From positions 11,747,501-11,811,500 of the forward strand of contig CM053798.1 in the NCBI GenBank assembly GCA_028671895.1: a stretch of DNA of 64,000 bases. Reading direction: 5' to 3'. The notes under the pieces were generated by a model, which was given only the letters and a program-made list of their open reading frames with translations, did no database searches and had not been told where the DNA came from. Positions 1 to 9,934 of this stretch are shown in pieces. A program made the translations under genes and the position numbers. Each line of letters opens with the position of its first letter. The stretch's first letter is position 1. This stretch comes from Oenanthe sinensis (lineage: Eukaryota > Streptophyta > Magnoliopsida > Apiales > Apiaceae).

Positions 1-32
1 TCTCTCCAGCTTTATCCTTTGATCATGCTCTG

Positions 33-416
33 TTAGTCTTCTCCCGACCCTGTCAAAAACACTGGTTTCCTTCGCCTCAGAGGGGGCTGAGCCATGAAAT
101 GACCTGGGAGGGGTCTCATGGGCCTACCGCACCTGACTGGGGTCACCTCATCCCATTCTAACGATTCATCCCTCCCTACATTTCCGGCTTCATCATTAAA
201 GTCATTCATGAGGTCACGAGCATAGTTGCATGGTTCGTGGGTCAGCCTATGGAACCCCGATCCAGTTCCCTCGTACCGGAACACGATTCCTCTTCGACCC
301 GGATCGCTGGGGTTCACGCTCCAATTCGCCAACTCCAGCGATCCACCTTTAACTCTAGCGATCATTATGTAAAAGAGTAGAAATAATAATAATAATAAAA
401 GAATATACCTTGACAT
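33..416 (-). CDS. Hypothetical 127-residue ORF with N-terminal hydrophobic segment
   Basis: I do not recognise this protein. It begins with a strongly hydrophobic stretch of about 20 residues (leucine/isoleucine/phenylalanine-rich, residues 4-20), like a signal anchor, followed by a soluble part rich in Arg, Gly and Pro. The hydrophobic start is partly made of TTA/TAT codons from an AT-rich simple stretch (about 370-415), so it may be accidental. It lies inside the internal region of the minus-strand retroelement whose LTR is at 1170-2218. It could therefore be element-derived, a captured gene fragment, or non-coding. Codon use after residue 25 is less AT-rich than the flanks, which is the only point in favour of coding. 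Confidence 0.22.
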   Translation of the reverse strand: MSRYILLLLLLFLLFYIMIARVKGGSLELANWSVNPSDPGRRGIVFRYEGTGSGFHRLTHEPCNYARDLMNDFNDEAGNVGRDESLEWDEVTPVRCGRPMRPLPGHFMAQPPLRRRKPVFLTGSGED

Positions 417-769
417 TATCTAGATTAAAATTATTTTTGAGAGGTAAATCTCTAAAAGGAATAATAAAAGGATGAAGTGGGGAAGATAATGCAGATGGAA
501 GACAAGACACACCAAGACACATAACACATGCCTCGATTACAAGAATAAATTGTAATCTCCTTAAAAATAATGTTTGAAAGTCCTCACCACTTTATTAGTA
601 ATTTTACATTTTTTGATTAACTTTTATATTTTTGGTTAAAATAAATATTTTAATTATAAAACAATAACTAAATCATAAATGTAATAACAAATAAATACAT
701 AATATTTATTTAAAAAATAACTATAGAGAGGGATCCTTGTATCGACCCGTGAACCCGATTCATGACTCG
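417..769. other. AT-rich non-coding stretch inside unassigned retroelement
   Basis: No ORF or homology is visible. The stretch is very AT-rich with short A/T runs between the hypothetical ORF and the gag-like fragment. It may be degenerate internal sequence of the retroelement or a small insertion. Confidence 0.4.
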
Positions 770-1126
770 TCATACCCAATTCATGCAAACTAACGTCCCA
801 CGTACCCGTACTCGTACCATGTACCCAATCGACCCGTGATCCATGCAACTATGGTCACGAGGCTTCACGGTCGACCAGAGACGCTTAGACTTGTTGGCCC
901 TCCTCATTCGTCGCCGGGCGCTCGTGCTAGCCTTCCTAGAGGCGCTTCTCCTCTCCATCCTCCTTATTCTCTTGTTGAACTCGAGCATCTGCTGGCCCAT
1001 CTCATCCAGGAATTCCAAGAGTTTGGGGTCGGTCTGAGGCGGGTTCTCGTTGGCATGTCTCGGGGTCTCGTCATCCTCAGATCTATCACTTTCTGATTAG
1101 TTTCCGGTTCTCCTAGAGTAAGACAT
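770..1126 (-). pseudogene. gag N-terminal fragment of unassigned Ty3-like element
   Basis: Reading on the minus strand from the ATG at 1126, one frame runs about 118 codons with a single internal TAA near residue 10. The product is acidic at first (SESDRSEDDET), then has an amphipathic helical stretch (LLEFLDEMGQQMLEF) and an Arg/Lys/Ser-rich tail, the look of a retrotransposon Gag amino terminus. The ATG lies 24 bp downstream of a candidate primer-binding site and 44 bp inside the LTR, the expected place for gag. No CCHC knuckle or protease follows, so the frame is truncated. The last 30 residues (GYMVRVRVRGT) are low complexity and may not be original coding. Ty3-like assignment is inferred from architecture rather than a domain match. 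Confidence 0.45.
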
Positions 1127-1150
1127 CTTTCTCCCTCAGATGTCAAGTAC

Positions 1151-1167
1151 CCCTCCTTCTAGCACCA
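1151..1167 (-). other. Candidate primer-binding site
   Basis: On the minus strand the bases just inside the LTR read TGGTGCTAGAAGGAGGG. Beginning with TGG within 2-3 bp of an LTR end is typical of a tRNA primer-binding site. The sequence is not the common Met-tRNA type (TGGTATCAGAGC), and I cannot name the tRNA. Confidence 0.4.
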
Positions 1168-1169
1168 AT

Positions 1170-2218
1170 TGTTATAGGGAGAAACTGGTATAACCGTAAT
1201 TTGGAGGTTTGCTGGAATCACGAAACAAAATATGATGATTTTTGCTATGAACTTGATGAAGAATGCGAAGAACACGGGAGAAAAGTGATGGATTTTGGTA
1301 GCTGATCTTGCTATTGATTCGTTAGAAGGCCAGAGAAAATGTTTGCTCTCTTGCTGCCAACTGTCAATTCAACTGAAACAAGAGGCCTACGTACCCTTTA
1401 TATAGGGGTTCAAGCCACACGTAGTTCTTGGAGGACAAGTTACCTATATGGGCTAGGTATTGGTCCGGTCCATCAGGCCCAAATCCTTAGACGTGCTGGG
1501 CTTTAGCCTAAGTCTGTGCGGATGTGGATGGCAAACTTCCCAGATGTCTAACTGCCATGGCCCAAGCCCGTTAGGCTCCGGGGGCTGTCATGGAGTTGTA
1601 GAGCAGGGGGTTCCCGTAGGGAGTTATGCCCGATGTGGCCTCGCGGGAGCGGTTGTGCGTGATGTGGCCTCACGGGAGCAGTATGTAGAGGTGATCATGT
1701 GCGGATCCCTGGATGAGATGAGAGCCCGTGGGGCTAGCTGTCTTCAAATAGATAAGTATGTTGAGATATTACCCCGGGGGGCCTTTCATAGTCTTCAGAT
1801 TAACAAATAATACCAAGTGAGGTGAGCCCATGAGGTTAGGAGCCTTTCAACTAGTTATGAGAAATCTGTGCTAAGTACTCCGGGCTAGAGAAGTGATCCA
1901 GAGGCAGTGAGTCTGGCCAAGTGAGCTGGGCTGAGGGCCTCTCTGTCAAGTCTATGCGATCTGGGAGGTGATGAGAAGCGAACCGGGCTGAGGGCCGGTT
2001 CTCTTCTCCCTTCCTTCTTGAAGCTGAATGAGTCTAAGGCTGGCGGGCCAGCGAGGCGACCTCACACTAGGCTAGGGGCCTTAGAATATTTTATCCTCTT
2101 TAGAGCGATACGAACTGATTATGGGTTTTGAGGCTATGTCAGCCCAGATGCGAGGTGGGCTGGCCAACTTATGTCATTGGGCCTGCCTAGGACCCATGTC
2201 CAAATATTGGGCATAACA
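1170..2218 (-). repeat. 5' LTR of unassigned minus-strand retroelement
   Basis: The block starts with TGTTATAGGG and ends GGGCATAACA, giving the canonical TG...CA ends and a short TGTTAT terminal inversion. The candidate primer-binding site and gag start are immediately to its left, so the element is transcribed leftwards and this is its 5' LTR. A TATA box sits at 1397-1404. Base composition is much more GC-rich than the DNA to the right of 2218, marking a boundary. No second copy occurs in the window, so the LTR call rests on the ends, the internal signals and composition. Confidence 0.55.
1397..1404 (-). promoter_or_regulatory. LTR TATA box
   Basis: TATATAAA on the minus strand, about 235 bp upstream of the internal end of the LTR. 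A box of the same form lies within the LTRs of the Tat element in this window. Confidence 0.45.
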
Positions 2219-3462
2219 CAGTCGATTGTTCAAAACAACATGATCAATTGCTCAAAACAGTTGGGTAACAACAATTGCATACATCTATAATATCTTCAAA
2301 AAATCGTTTGGTTACCTCTTCAAGAAAGAAGGATTCAACATCGACATGTTTAAGCGTTTATTCAATTTCGATTGTACATGTATATACCTTCTGGCTTTTT
2401 ATTAATGAATTGATTTCCTTTTTTCAAAAAAAAAAGATTAATAAATTTAAGGTCGTAAAATAAATTAAAATTTTAAGAAGCCCAGTTCACCTTATTTAAA
2501 ATAAGATTGAGATTGCTTGTTCGAATCCAACTATATTTTATAGTTTATCCATGCCCATTCGAGTTATATAATTACTTATTTTAAAATGCACTAAAAGTTA
2601 AATTAATTACCGAAATTATGCTATATATTTCAGATTTTTCCTTTTTCCTAATCCATGAATTATAACTTTTTAGGGTTCTAAAATTTTAATATTGTGGCCG
2701 TTTAGGGTTCCTTAAACTTAAAATAAGTAGCTTATTTTATTTTTATTTTTTATATATTTTCATTTTTTTTAAAGATAAATATTTGTTTTAGAATTTTAAA
2801 ATCAAATATGAACTTAATTATTTCCGGAAATAAGAGCTTATTTCTGAAAAGTATATACATCCCAATTTTTTTTCCGGAAATAAGAGCTTATTTCCGGAAA
2901 TAAGTGTTAGCCAAACAGGCCCATTATATCGTAGGTGATTTGATCGCTTATTAGGATATTATCCTCACAAAGTATTGAATTCGAACTCAAAATTACAATT
3001 AATTTTACACACATATTTAAAAGGATACTGTTTTCTAATAGATTTTAAACCGTTCAAAGTACAAATTCTTTTTTAATATTTAATATTTTTAGATTCACAA
3101 ATTTATAAATATTAAATTTAAATATATTAATAAATATCAACCCATAAATTTTAGTATTTGAATAATAGTTTTTTTTACTTTTATTATATATAAGATATAA
3201 TAGATAAATATTTGTTAGAAAAATAATATGGATTATTAAATTTTAATATGTATTAATGCAATTACAATCTAAAACCAGTGTAAATATTTTTTAAAGTAAT
3301 AGTATACATATTAAAAATTAGTACGCTGTAAGATAATATTTAAAAATAGAAATTTATTAAAATTTTTAAAAATTATAAATATTATATTAAAATATATTAT
3401 TAGTTTGGTATTGGATATTATATTTTTACTGGTATAGTATTAATTGTAACTTATAATTAATA
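2219..3462. other. AT-rich intergenic DNA
   Basis: No gene is visible. The stretch is dominated by A/T runs with numerous stops in all frames. The only structure is a possible hAT-like MITE end around 2696-2923. Confidence 0.5.
2696..2923. mobile_element. Possible hAT-like MITE remnant
   Basis: The right edge, read on the minus strand, starts GGGCCTGTTTGGCTAACACT, a form common at ends of plant hAT-type MITEs. It is followed by repeated near-palindromes built on TTTCCGGAAATAAG and CTTATTT (2821-2905). The left edge (GGCCGTTTAGGGTTCC, then AAAATAAGTAGCTTATTTT) is a weak inverted match. No clear 8-bp target duplication was found, so boundaries are approximate. Confidence 0.3.
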
Positions 3463-3709
3463 CACCCCCCGTCCCGCAATACTAGTCACTTTTGAGAAAT
3501 TTTTTTCCCATAATAGTTGTCGATTTCTATTTTTAATGTAAAAAATCAAACTTACCCTCTTTTTTTTATCATTTTCAATATAAAACTTACTTTATTTTGT
3601 ATAAAATAGTCATAATAAACATGATATGCACGAAAAATTATTATACAACTAACTTTTCTTATTATACCTTATTTTTTCAAAAGAGACTATTAATATGAGA
3701 CGAAGGGAA
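3463..3709. mobile_element. Stowaway-like MITE (Tc1/mariner type)
   Basis: A 247-bp non-coding unit flanked by TA on both sides. The left end contains CCCCCCGTCCCGCAATACTA; the right end, reverse-complemented, contains TTCCCTTCGTCTCATATTAA. These align as imperfect terminal inverted repeats that continue inwards through AGTC and CTTTTGA. The CCTCCGTCCC-type end and TA duplication are the signature of Stowaway MITEs mobilised by mariner-like transposases. It carries no coding capacity. Confidence 0.65.
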
Positions 3710-3723
3710 TAATATACTACTAT

Positions 3724-3728
3724 GTAGT
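3724..3728. other. Target site duplication of Tat element (left)
   Basis: GTAGT immediately before the LTR TGTTACGG. It is repeated at 49411-49415 directly after the other LTR, showing that the two LTRs 45 kb apart bound one insertion. Confidence 0.8.
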
Positions 3729-4341
3729 TGTTACGGATAAAAAACGAGATGCATTTAATACACAATTAATACTAGGTTTTGAGAGAACTTCGAGCTTCTA
3801 TGGCTGCACTAACGTTTCGTGACTATCTCGGGTCCTCGTTAACTGCCTACGTATCTCAGTGGGTGTGAGAATCAAGCCAAATCATGTAGTTCTAATATTG
3901 AGGGGTTAGACCCTTTATATAGGCGCACAAGGGCCTTGGAATCAGATTAGAATTAGGAGACTTGGTGGCCAAGTCTCCTAGAGACAAGGTTGTTTAAACC
4001 TTTTAGGAATGAAGGTCCTCGTTGGACTCTTCCCACGTTTGGGTTTCTAGATCCTTCTAGGATGAGGGTCTTCAACAGGCTTCTTGGGCCTTTACTGAGT
4101 CTTTGTTAATTAATTATGAAATTAATTAATAATAAAGGCTTACTGGGCATATGGCTTGAACAGAGCTTGTGGGCTGGACTTACAAATCCAGTTGATCCTT
4201 GGATTACAAATCCAGTTGATCCTAGGATTTATTTTCCTAGTTCGTTTCAAGGGTTCAAGCCTTTGGACCATACTAGATCTAATAAATGAAATAATAAATG
4301 TTATATTTATTATTTCCTCAGGGCTATTCTTACCCACATCA
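3729..4341 (-). repeat. 3' LTR of Tat element
   Basis: A 613-bp sequence from TGTTACGGAT to CCCACATCA, matching 48797-49410 with many substitutions and small indels. It keeps TG...CA ends, whereas the other copy ends in AA through one C-to-A change. It is preceded on the element strand by a polypurine tract. Confidence 0.9.
3914..3921 (-). promoter_or_regulatory. TATA box in Tat 3' LTR
   Basis: TATATAAA on the minus strand within CCTATATAAAGGGTC, also present in the 5' LTR at 48980-48987. Confidence 0.5.
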
Positions 4342-4358
4342 TTTCCCCCCCAACTTTT
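4342..4358 (-). other. Polypurine tract of Tat element
   Basis: On the minus strand AAAAGTTGGGGGGGAAA lies directly upstream of the 3' LTR, the plus-strand DNA priming site of the reverse transcription cycle. Confidence 0.65.
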
Positions 4359-4569
4359 GGGAAAACTTTGTGAGTTTTCGTAAAAGTTTCTCAAAGTGTT
4401 TTCAATGCCTTTTTGGGCTTTTGACTTGTTTTAGTCAATTTCATCTCATCTTTTGGGCTTAGGCCTTTTCATTATTAATCCTTTCAAAGAATTAATATTA
4501 TATAAACTAGTCCCCAAAGGACTTTATTTCTAGCAAACTTGTCAATGATGAGTTTTTTATAGGTCTGCC

Positions 4570-5540
4570 CTAAATCGACCTGGATTGAGGTCGAACATGG
4601 GCTCATTTTTATCCCAAGTCGATTTGGGGGATTGAGGTCGATTTCAACCTTGATTGAGGTCGAATTAGGCCTCAAAACTCTTTGAGGTCGAATCATGGGA
4701 CTGAGGTCGATTTCGACCTCGATTGAGATCGAATTAGACCTCAAAACTCCCTGAGGTCGAAACATGAGACTAAGGTCGATTTCGACCTCGATTGAGGTCG
4801 ATTTTGACCTCGATTGAGGTCAAACAGGCCTTCATGGCTCTTTGAGGCGAAACATGAGACTAAGATCGATTTCGACCTCGATTGAGGTCGAATAGGCCTT
4901 CATGGCTTGTCATTCAATAAACCTGGATGGAGGTCGATTATAGCTTTAAATATACCTTCAGGTCGATTTTGGATTCGAGGTCGATCGTCGACTTGAAACG
5001 AGGTCGAACTAACCCTCAAATTTACACTGAGATCTATTGGGGATTGAGGTTGATTATCGATCTTATTTGAAGTCGAACGGTGCTTTGAGATCGAATAGGC
5101 CATCTTGGCTTGGGCTTCATTTTTGACCTCATTTGTGGTGGAATTATGCCCTAAATCCATTTCGAGGTCGAATAATAGTCAATTTGATTTATCGATCTCA
5201 TTTGAAGTCGATCACGGTATTGAGGTCAAGTAGGCTTTCATCTTTATTTCGACCTTGACTGAGGTCGAATTATACCTCAAATGTACATCCAAGTCGATTC
5301 TTTTTATTTTTCAATATTTGGTGATTTTGAACTTGGTTTGAGGTCGATTAAAACCTTATTTTTTCTCCCATGTCGAAATTGTTTGAGTTTCAAAACCTAT
5401 GTTGTGTTCGACCTAAATTGAGGTCGAATTATCCCTTATTTTACCCTCCAGGTCGTCTTATAATGGGCTTCATGTCTTGATGTTTTCTGACTGAAATTGA
5501 GATCGAATTGAACCTCAAATTCCCAGCTAGGTCAAAAATA
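4570..5540. repeat. Degenerate palindromic GAGGTCGA repeat region
   Basis: About 1 kb built from dozens of GAGGTCGA/TCGACCTC motifs in both orientations. Many are paired as TCGACCTCGATTGAGGTCGA, a near-perfect hairpin with a 4-nt loop. Longer phrases recur irregularly, most regularly between 4630 and 4890. The small ORFs across it are by-products of the repeat (recurring VLRPNS/EVEIDL-like peptides) and have no known domain. It occupies the untranslated part between the antisense gene and the 3' LTR of the Tat element, where tandem repeats are common in this lineage. Confidence 0.75.
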
Positions 5541-6030
5541 GTTGCCCCATTAAGGATTCGAGTAAATTGAGACTCACAGGCTTTGGGCTTTTGGGCCCTA
5601 AACAATATGGGCCTTTACTAGGCCTTTTATTGAAGAGTTCAACTGGTTTCTCTAAATAATGAGTCTTCAAGGTTTTTGGATTATGGGCCCCCAAGGTTCT
5701 TGGATCATGGGCCTCCATTATCTTACTAAACTTTCACCTTTATTGGGCCTTCAAGGTCTTCGATCTTCTAGATTCTAGGCCTTCGAGGCTTTTGCCATTG
5801 ATTAAAGGGCCTTCAAGGCTTATAGGTCATGGGTTTCATAGGCCCAACTTCTAGATCCTTCTTCTGTGTTCTAGAAAACTCTTTTTTTTTCTTTTTTAAC
5901 CTTTGGGCCTTCGTTTTTGGGCCTTGTCATATGAGCCCCTTCACCGGTTGTACCGGTTGATTTACCCTTCAACGGTCATGTGTCCTAGAAACACATGTAA
6001 AAAGAAGAATTTGAACGGTTGGATGACCGT
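5541..6030. other. Non-coding upstream region of the antisense gene
   Basis: No gene. The sequence repeats short phrases based on GGGCCTTCAAGG and CATGGGCC (5580-5930). It leads into the TATA box of the antisense transcription unit. Confidence 0.5.
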
Positions 6031-6031
6031 C

Positions 6032-6075
6032 TATAAGGTTATATATGAGTGGTGTGAGGGGCTTCACTTCTCACA
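6032..6075 (+). promoter_or_regulatory. Core promoter of antisense gene in Tat element
   Basis: TTATATATG at 6039-6047 is followed about 25-30 bp later by CT-rich DNA with repeated TTCTCAC units (6066-6112), a plausible TATA box and pyrimidine-rich start region. It faces away from the 3' LTR, and the first ATG lies at 6182, giving a leader of about 110 nt. Confidence 0.5.
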
Positions 6076-7007
6076 CTTCTCATTTCTCACTTCTCACTTC
6101 TCACAAACACTTTAGCTCTCAAGCCTTCAAGCAAATCCAGCTTCCAATTCTCTCGAGGGTATTCACAAAGTGGAAGGATCAATGGCCGATTAGAAGATTT
6201 CTCGATTGGCAGCTATGAATGCGGGGTCTGTAAAAAGAGGTAAACCCCTCCGTCGAATCCCCATCTTTTCCTAGTACATGTCTTTGTTAGATATGATTAA
6301 TCAAAGGGGGAATGAGTATCCTAGTCAATCCCATTTAGATTTGTATAGCCGTAGCAATAAATTTTTTGATACTGATTTAGTAGAAGAAAATAATCGCTTG
6401 TTTAACTTTCCCCCTCGTTTCACTATTTCTTTGGTAGAACCTGGTGACAGGACCTGTCATTGGAAACCCAATTACTTATTCATTTATGTAGATGCCCTGC
6501 TAGCGGGGCTTAGGTTCCCTGTTCATGAATTCATCCCCACACTCTTGGCCGATGCCCAACTAAATCCTTGCCAAATTGTACCCAATGGGTGGAGAATCAT
6601 CCATTGTTTCATGGTTTTGTATTTGGAAAAGAAAATCAAAATGACCGTCCCCCTCTTTCGTACAATTTTTCAATTCAAAAATTCTTCTAGCCTTTCCTTG
6701 GGCTAGGTTCACATAGCCCATAGACCCAACAAACCCCACATTTTTGACAATTCTTCCATCCTTGATAATAACCTCCACTGGAAAGAGAGTTTTGTTCAAA
6801 TCAAATGGGAGGGGGGAGATTAGTGGACTCTTTTTAGGCCCACCTTCGGAAAAGTTACTGATGGGAGCGTTGACTCCATTAAGCTCTCAGAGGAGGAGCA
6901 GGCAGCTTATATCACGCTCACTCAGGTGGAGGCCAAAAAGGTTTCTTGGGCTCTTCTAGATGAGCGTCGGTTGAAAGTTGTGTGCCTATCTAGGGCCTTA
7001 AGCAAAG

Positions 7008-7086
7008 GTATATCACTTTACTTAGGTTTTTCTTTTCACTTTAATCGTCCTATTGTTTTACTAACGTATTTATGTTCCTTTTTCAG
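7008..7086 (+). other. Intron 1 of antisense ORF
   Basis: Donor AAAG|GTATAT, acceptor CCTTTTTCAG, T-rich, with TACTAAC at 7059-7065, a near-ideal branch point about 20 nt upstream of the acceptor. Length 79 nt, normal for plants. Coding similarity stops at the donor and resumes beyond the acceptor. Confidence 0.65.
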
Positions 7087-7430
7087 CTGTTGCGTAAATT
7101 AACGAGTGAACCATTCCACCCGTTGAAGAAATAGGCCGCATGAAGCGGCTAAGGTTGATGAATGACCCCAGGCAGGGGAAAGAGCCTCCGACTTTCTTGC
7201 AACCTCATACTGGGCCAATCGAGGTTGAAGGCAGCGGATCCGCCAAAGCACCAAAATCCCTGTCGTACAAACCAAGCTGAGGATTCAGGAAGTCTGATAC
7301 AGTGGTAGGTTGCACAGACCACGCTAGGGATTGGTCTCTTCATTCCCTCACTCCTTGTGATTACAAGGACATTATGTTGGGACGAGACGAGGAGAACACC
7401 AAGGTTTCGGGTGCACAGGCACTAGCATCG

Positions 7431-7569
7431 GTAAGTTTCCTTACCCGACTAATTTGGATTTTACGTTGCTAGCACACACTCTTATCTTTTAGCTTTAACA
7501 TCTTTCTATTTAGCCATTTTTATGATTTGACTTTTTATCATGACTCACCTTGATTTGTTGGCTTTTTAG
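7431..7569 (+). other. Intron 2 of antisense ORF
   Basis: Donor GCATCG|GTAAGT is the plant consensus and the acceptor is TTGGCTTTTTAG. Length 139 nt, T-rich. It joins codons in phase 0 and keeps the frame of the coiled-coil exon. Confidence 0.65.
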
Positions 7570-8321
7570 GTTAATGCCTATTTTCAGGCTTCCGTTCATC
7601 AAACAGAGTCGTGGAAGGCTCGAGCAGGGAAGCATATGAAGGAACTTACTGTGGCAAATGCCAAAATTAAGCAATTGGAAGAGAAACTGGTCGAGAAGGA
7701 GGAAATCCTGAAACAGGCCCAGGCTGAAATAGTTGAACTCCGGGCCAATAAAAATGCTATCATCGACAAGTATTTGGTCTCGGAGGAATACCAAAACTTG
7801 ATCTTACAGCATGACAACCTCCTCTTTCCTACCAATTACATAATCGGGTTGAATGAGGCGCTGCAGGCGGTGCTGGAGAAACATCTGGGTCTGTTCGAGA
7901 CCCAAGAAGAAAAAATTGAAGGGGACAATAGTCCTGATGTTAGGCAAAAGAGGGCTCGCAAGCCTAGCCTTACTCCTTCCCCTCATCAAGCCGTTCATGA
8001 GAATATTGTTCCTGAGACAACTCCTTAGAAACCAGCGGAGGAAAGTTCTTCTGAAGAGGAAGAATCAAGTGAAGACGGAGAAGATTCGTCTTCTTCTAGT
8101 GGGGAGGAGTTTTCAGAAGAGGAGGAATTGTCTAAGTAGTTAGGTTTTCTATCCTTGTATTTATGTTGGCCCTTAGTGGCTTTGTAAAAACATTTGGCCC
8201 TCGGGCTTTTATTTATGTACTCGTGTTTTTTCACATTTTTGTCTTTTACTTTCTGCCATTGTTTTGCTTGTTTTTCATGTCTAACTTGAACATAAACAAC
8301 AAATACTTGCGAAGCTTGTAA

Positions 8322-8326
8322 GGGTT
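8322..8326. other. Target site duplication of Tekay element (left)
   Basis: GGGTT, repeated at 21675-21679 directly after the right LTR. Confidence 0.85.
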
Positions 8327-9927
8327 TGTAATATTCCCGATTCCCAGGTACTTTTGAAACCTTATTAATAATAATATATATTGGATAATAATTATGGAAT
8401 AAGATTTTGATGGGTATTCAAGTTATTAGAATTGCCGGAACGAGTTAAAGATTAAAATTATCGTTGCGAATTATTATGGAAACGAAGAAAAATCAAATGA
8501 GTTTCCTTGATTTATTAAAGAGCCAATTTTATATATTTGTATAAAATTTGATTAATGCAAATACTTGCATTAGTGAAGTATTAAGAATACTAGTAACATT
8601 GACTAAGATGTTGACTTGACCTTTGGGAAATTATAAAGACATGAGCCAAGTTAAGTGATAGGCATAACAAAAGAAAAAAAAAAATAGAAAGCTAGCCTTG
8701 GAGAAGGTACCATCGGCTGAAACATAGAAGAAGGGGGGGAGAAAAATCAAAAACTCCATCAATCCTTGCTTGTTTGTGTTGATTAAGAGCTTAAAAGCAA
8801 GGTATGATCATTGTCTAGCTTCCATATCAATTTGAAGCAAAGTTAACCATAGAATCTCTTGATTTTTATGAAAGAATAAGAACATGAATAGTACTTATGA
8901 TTTTGATTAAATTCTTAAACTCTTGTTTTATGGTTCCTTAAGCTTTGCTAGTGTTTGTTAAGTGATAATTAGGCTATGGGTAGTAGTAATGAAGCATGAA
9001 TGGCTTGAAAAACTCAAGCCCTAGTTATATGAGATTAATGTGATTTTAAGCATGCTATGTAATGAGCTTGATCATATGTTTAAGTGCTTGTTTTGTTGGC
9101 TATAGTTGTGTAATGTAGAGATGATTTGATTAAGGCTTGTGGATGTTAAGAGGATGAAGAGAATTGATTGTTTGTGAATTAGTAAAACAGTTTTAAAAGC
9201 TAACTGCAGTGGTGAAGGAGTTGGATGAATTATTGATAATGTTTGGAGTATTGTTAAATTGTGTTTGGGCTTGGGATGTCTTGAGTACATTCCCAAGTAG
9301 TAGTGTAAATTATATGGAAGTCATTTGAGTTGAATTGGATAAGTTTAAAACGAGGTAAACGACGAACGTACCAACGGAACCATGCGAAAATTTCTTCTGC
9401 CTGCCAACTGTTCACCACACCCGAAGGGTCTAGCCTGTGTTTCTTGATGACTTCTTAATATGGTTAGATAGAGATTAGTCTCTAGATCGTTTGCGCGCTA
9501 ATTTTGCGTCAAACGGAGTTGTGAGCTAAAAGTTATGGCTAAAATGGTGAAGAGATGCAGAAACCATGACTGCCCTGTTTTTAACCAACTTGGAGGAGAT
9601 GATCAGCCTAGTTAGACTGCCTTATAAAATCTGAAACTTTTACACAAAATACTAGGAACATCTGGGAAGACTTGGGAAAAGGTTTCGGATTAAAATGACT
9701 AAAATCTGATTTATGGTAATTGTTGGAAGCAAGTAGGTGCAGTTAGGACACCTTGCAAAAACTGCTTGCATTGTCTTTGCATAAACTATGTTCTTAGTAG
9801 AATTCGAGGCTAGCCTACCAAACGAACTTTTAATGAAATGTGTTAGTAATACTTATGAGTTCATGACTAACTAAAATCCGCGCTAAAACTCGTTAGCAAG
9901 ATAAGTTAGTATACATTCATGAGTAGC

Positions 9928-9934
9928 TATAAAT
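9928..9934 (+). promoter_or_regulatory. TATA box of Tekay 5' LTR
   Basis: GCTATAAATAGC, the plant TATA consensus. It is conserved in the right LTR at 19506-19512 and implies transcription starting near 9960, so U3 is about 1.6 kb and R-U5 about 1.95 kb. Confidence 0.6.

Larger units (their letters stand above)
6182..8139 (+). pseudogene. Antisense ORF of Tat element (gypsy-type transposon domain), three exons, broken
   Basis: A plus-strand gene opposite to the element's own genes, between integrase and 3' LTR. Exon 1 (6182-7007) contains a block PVHEFIPTLLADAQLNPCQ then NGWRIIHCFMVLY, which I recognise as the putative gypsy-type transposon domain seen in antisense ORFs of Tat/Retand elements. 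Exon 2 is 7087-7430. Exon 3 (7570-8139) encodes a coiled coil (IKQLEEKLVEKEEILKQAQA) and an acidic serine/glutamate-rich tail. Two introns with GT-AG ends join coding segments. Breaks: TAG at 6191 and 6269, frameshifts near 6707, 6858 and 7100-7120, a stop near 7278, and TAG at 8026 before the natural stop at 8137. The function of these proteins is not established. Confidence 0.65.

Noticed and set aside
4484..5160. Minus-strand ORFs of 86-93 codons in the GAGGTCGA region
   Set aside because: Their peptides are products of the DNA repeat, with no known domain.
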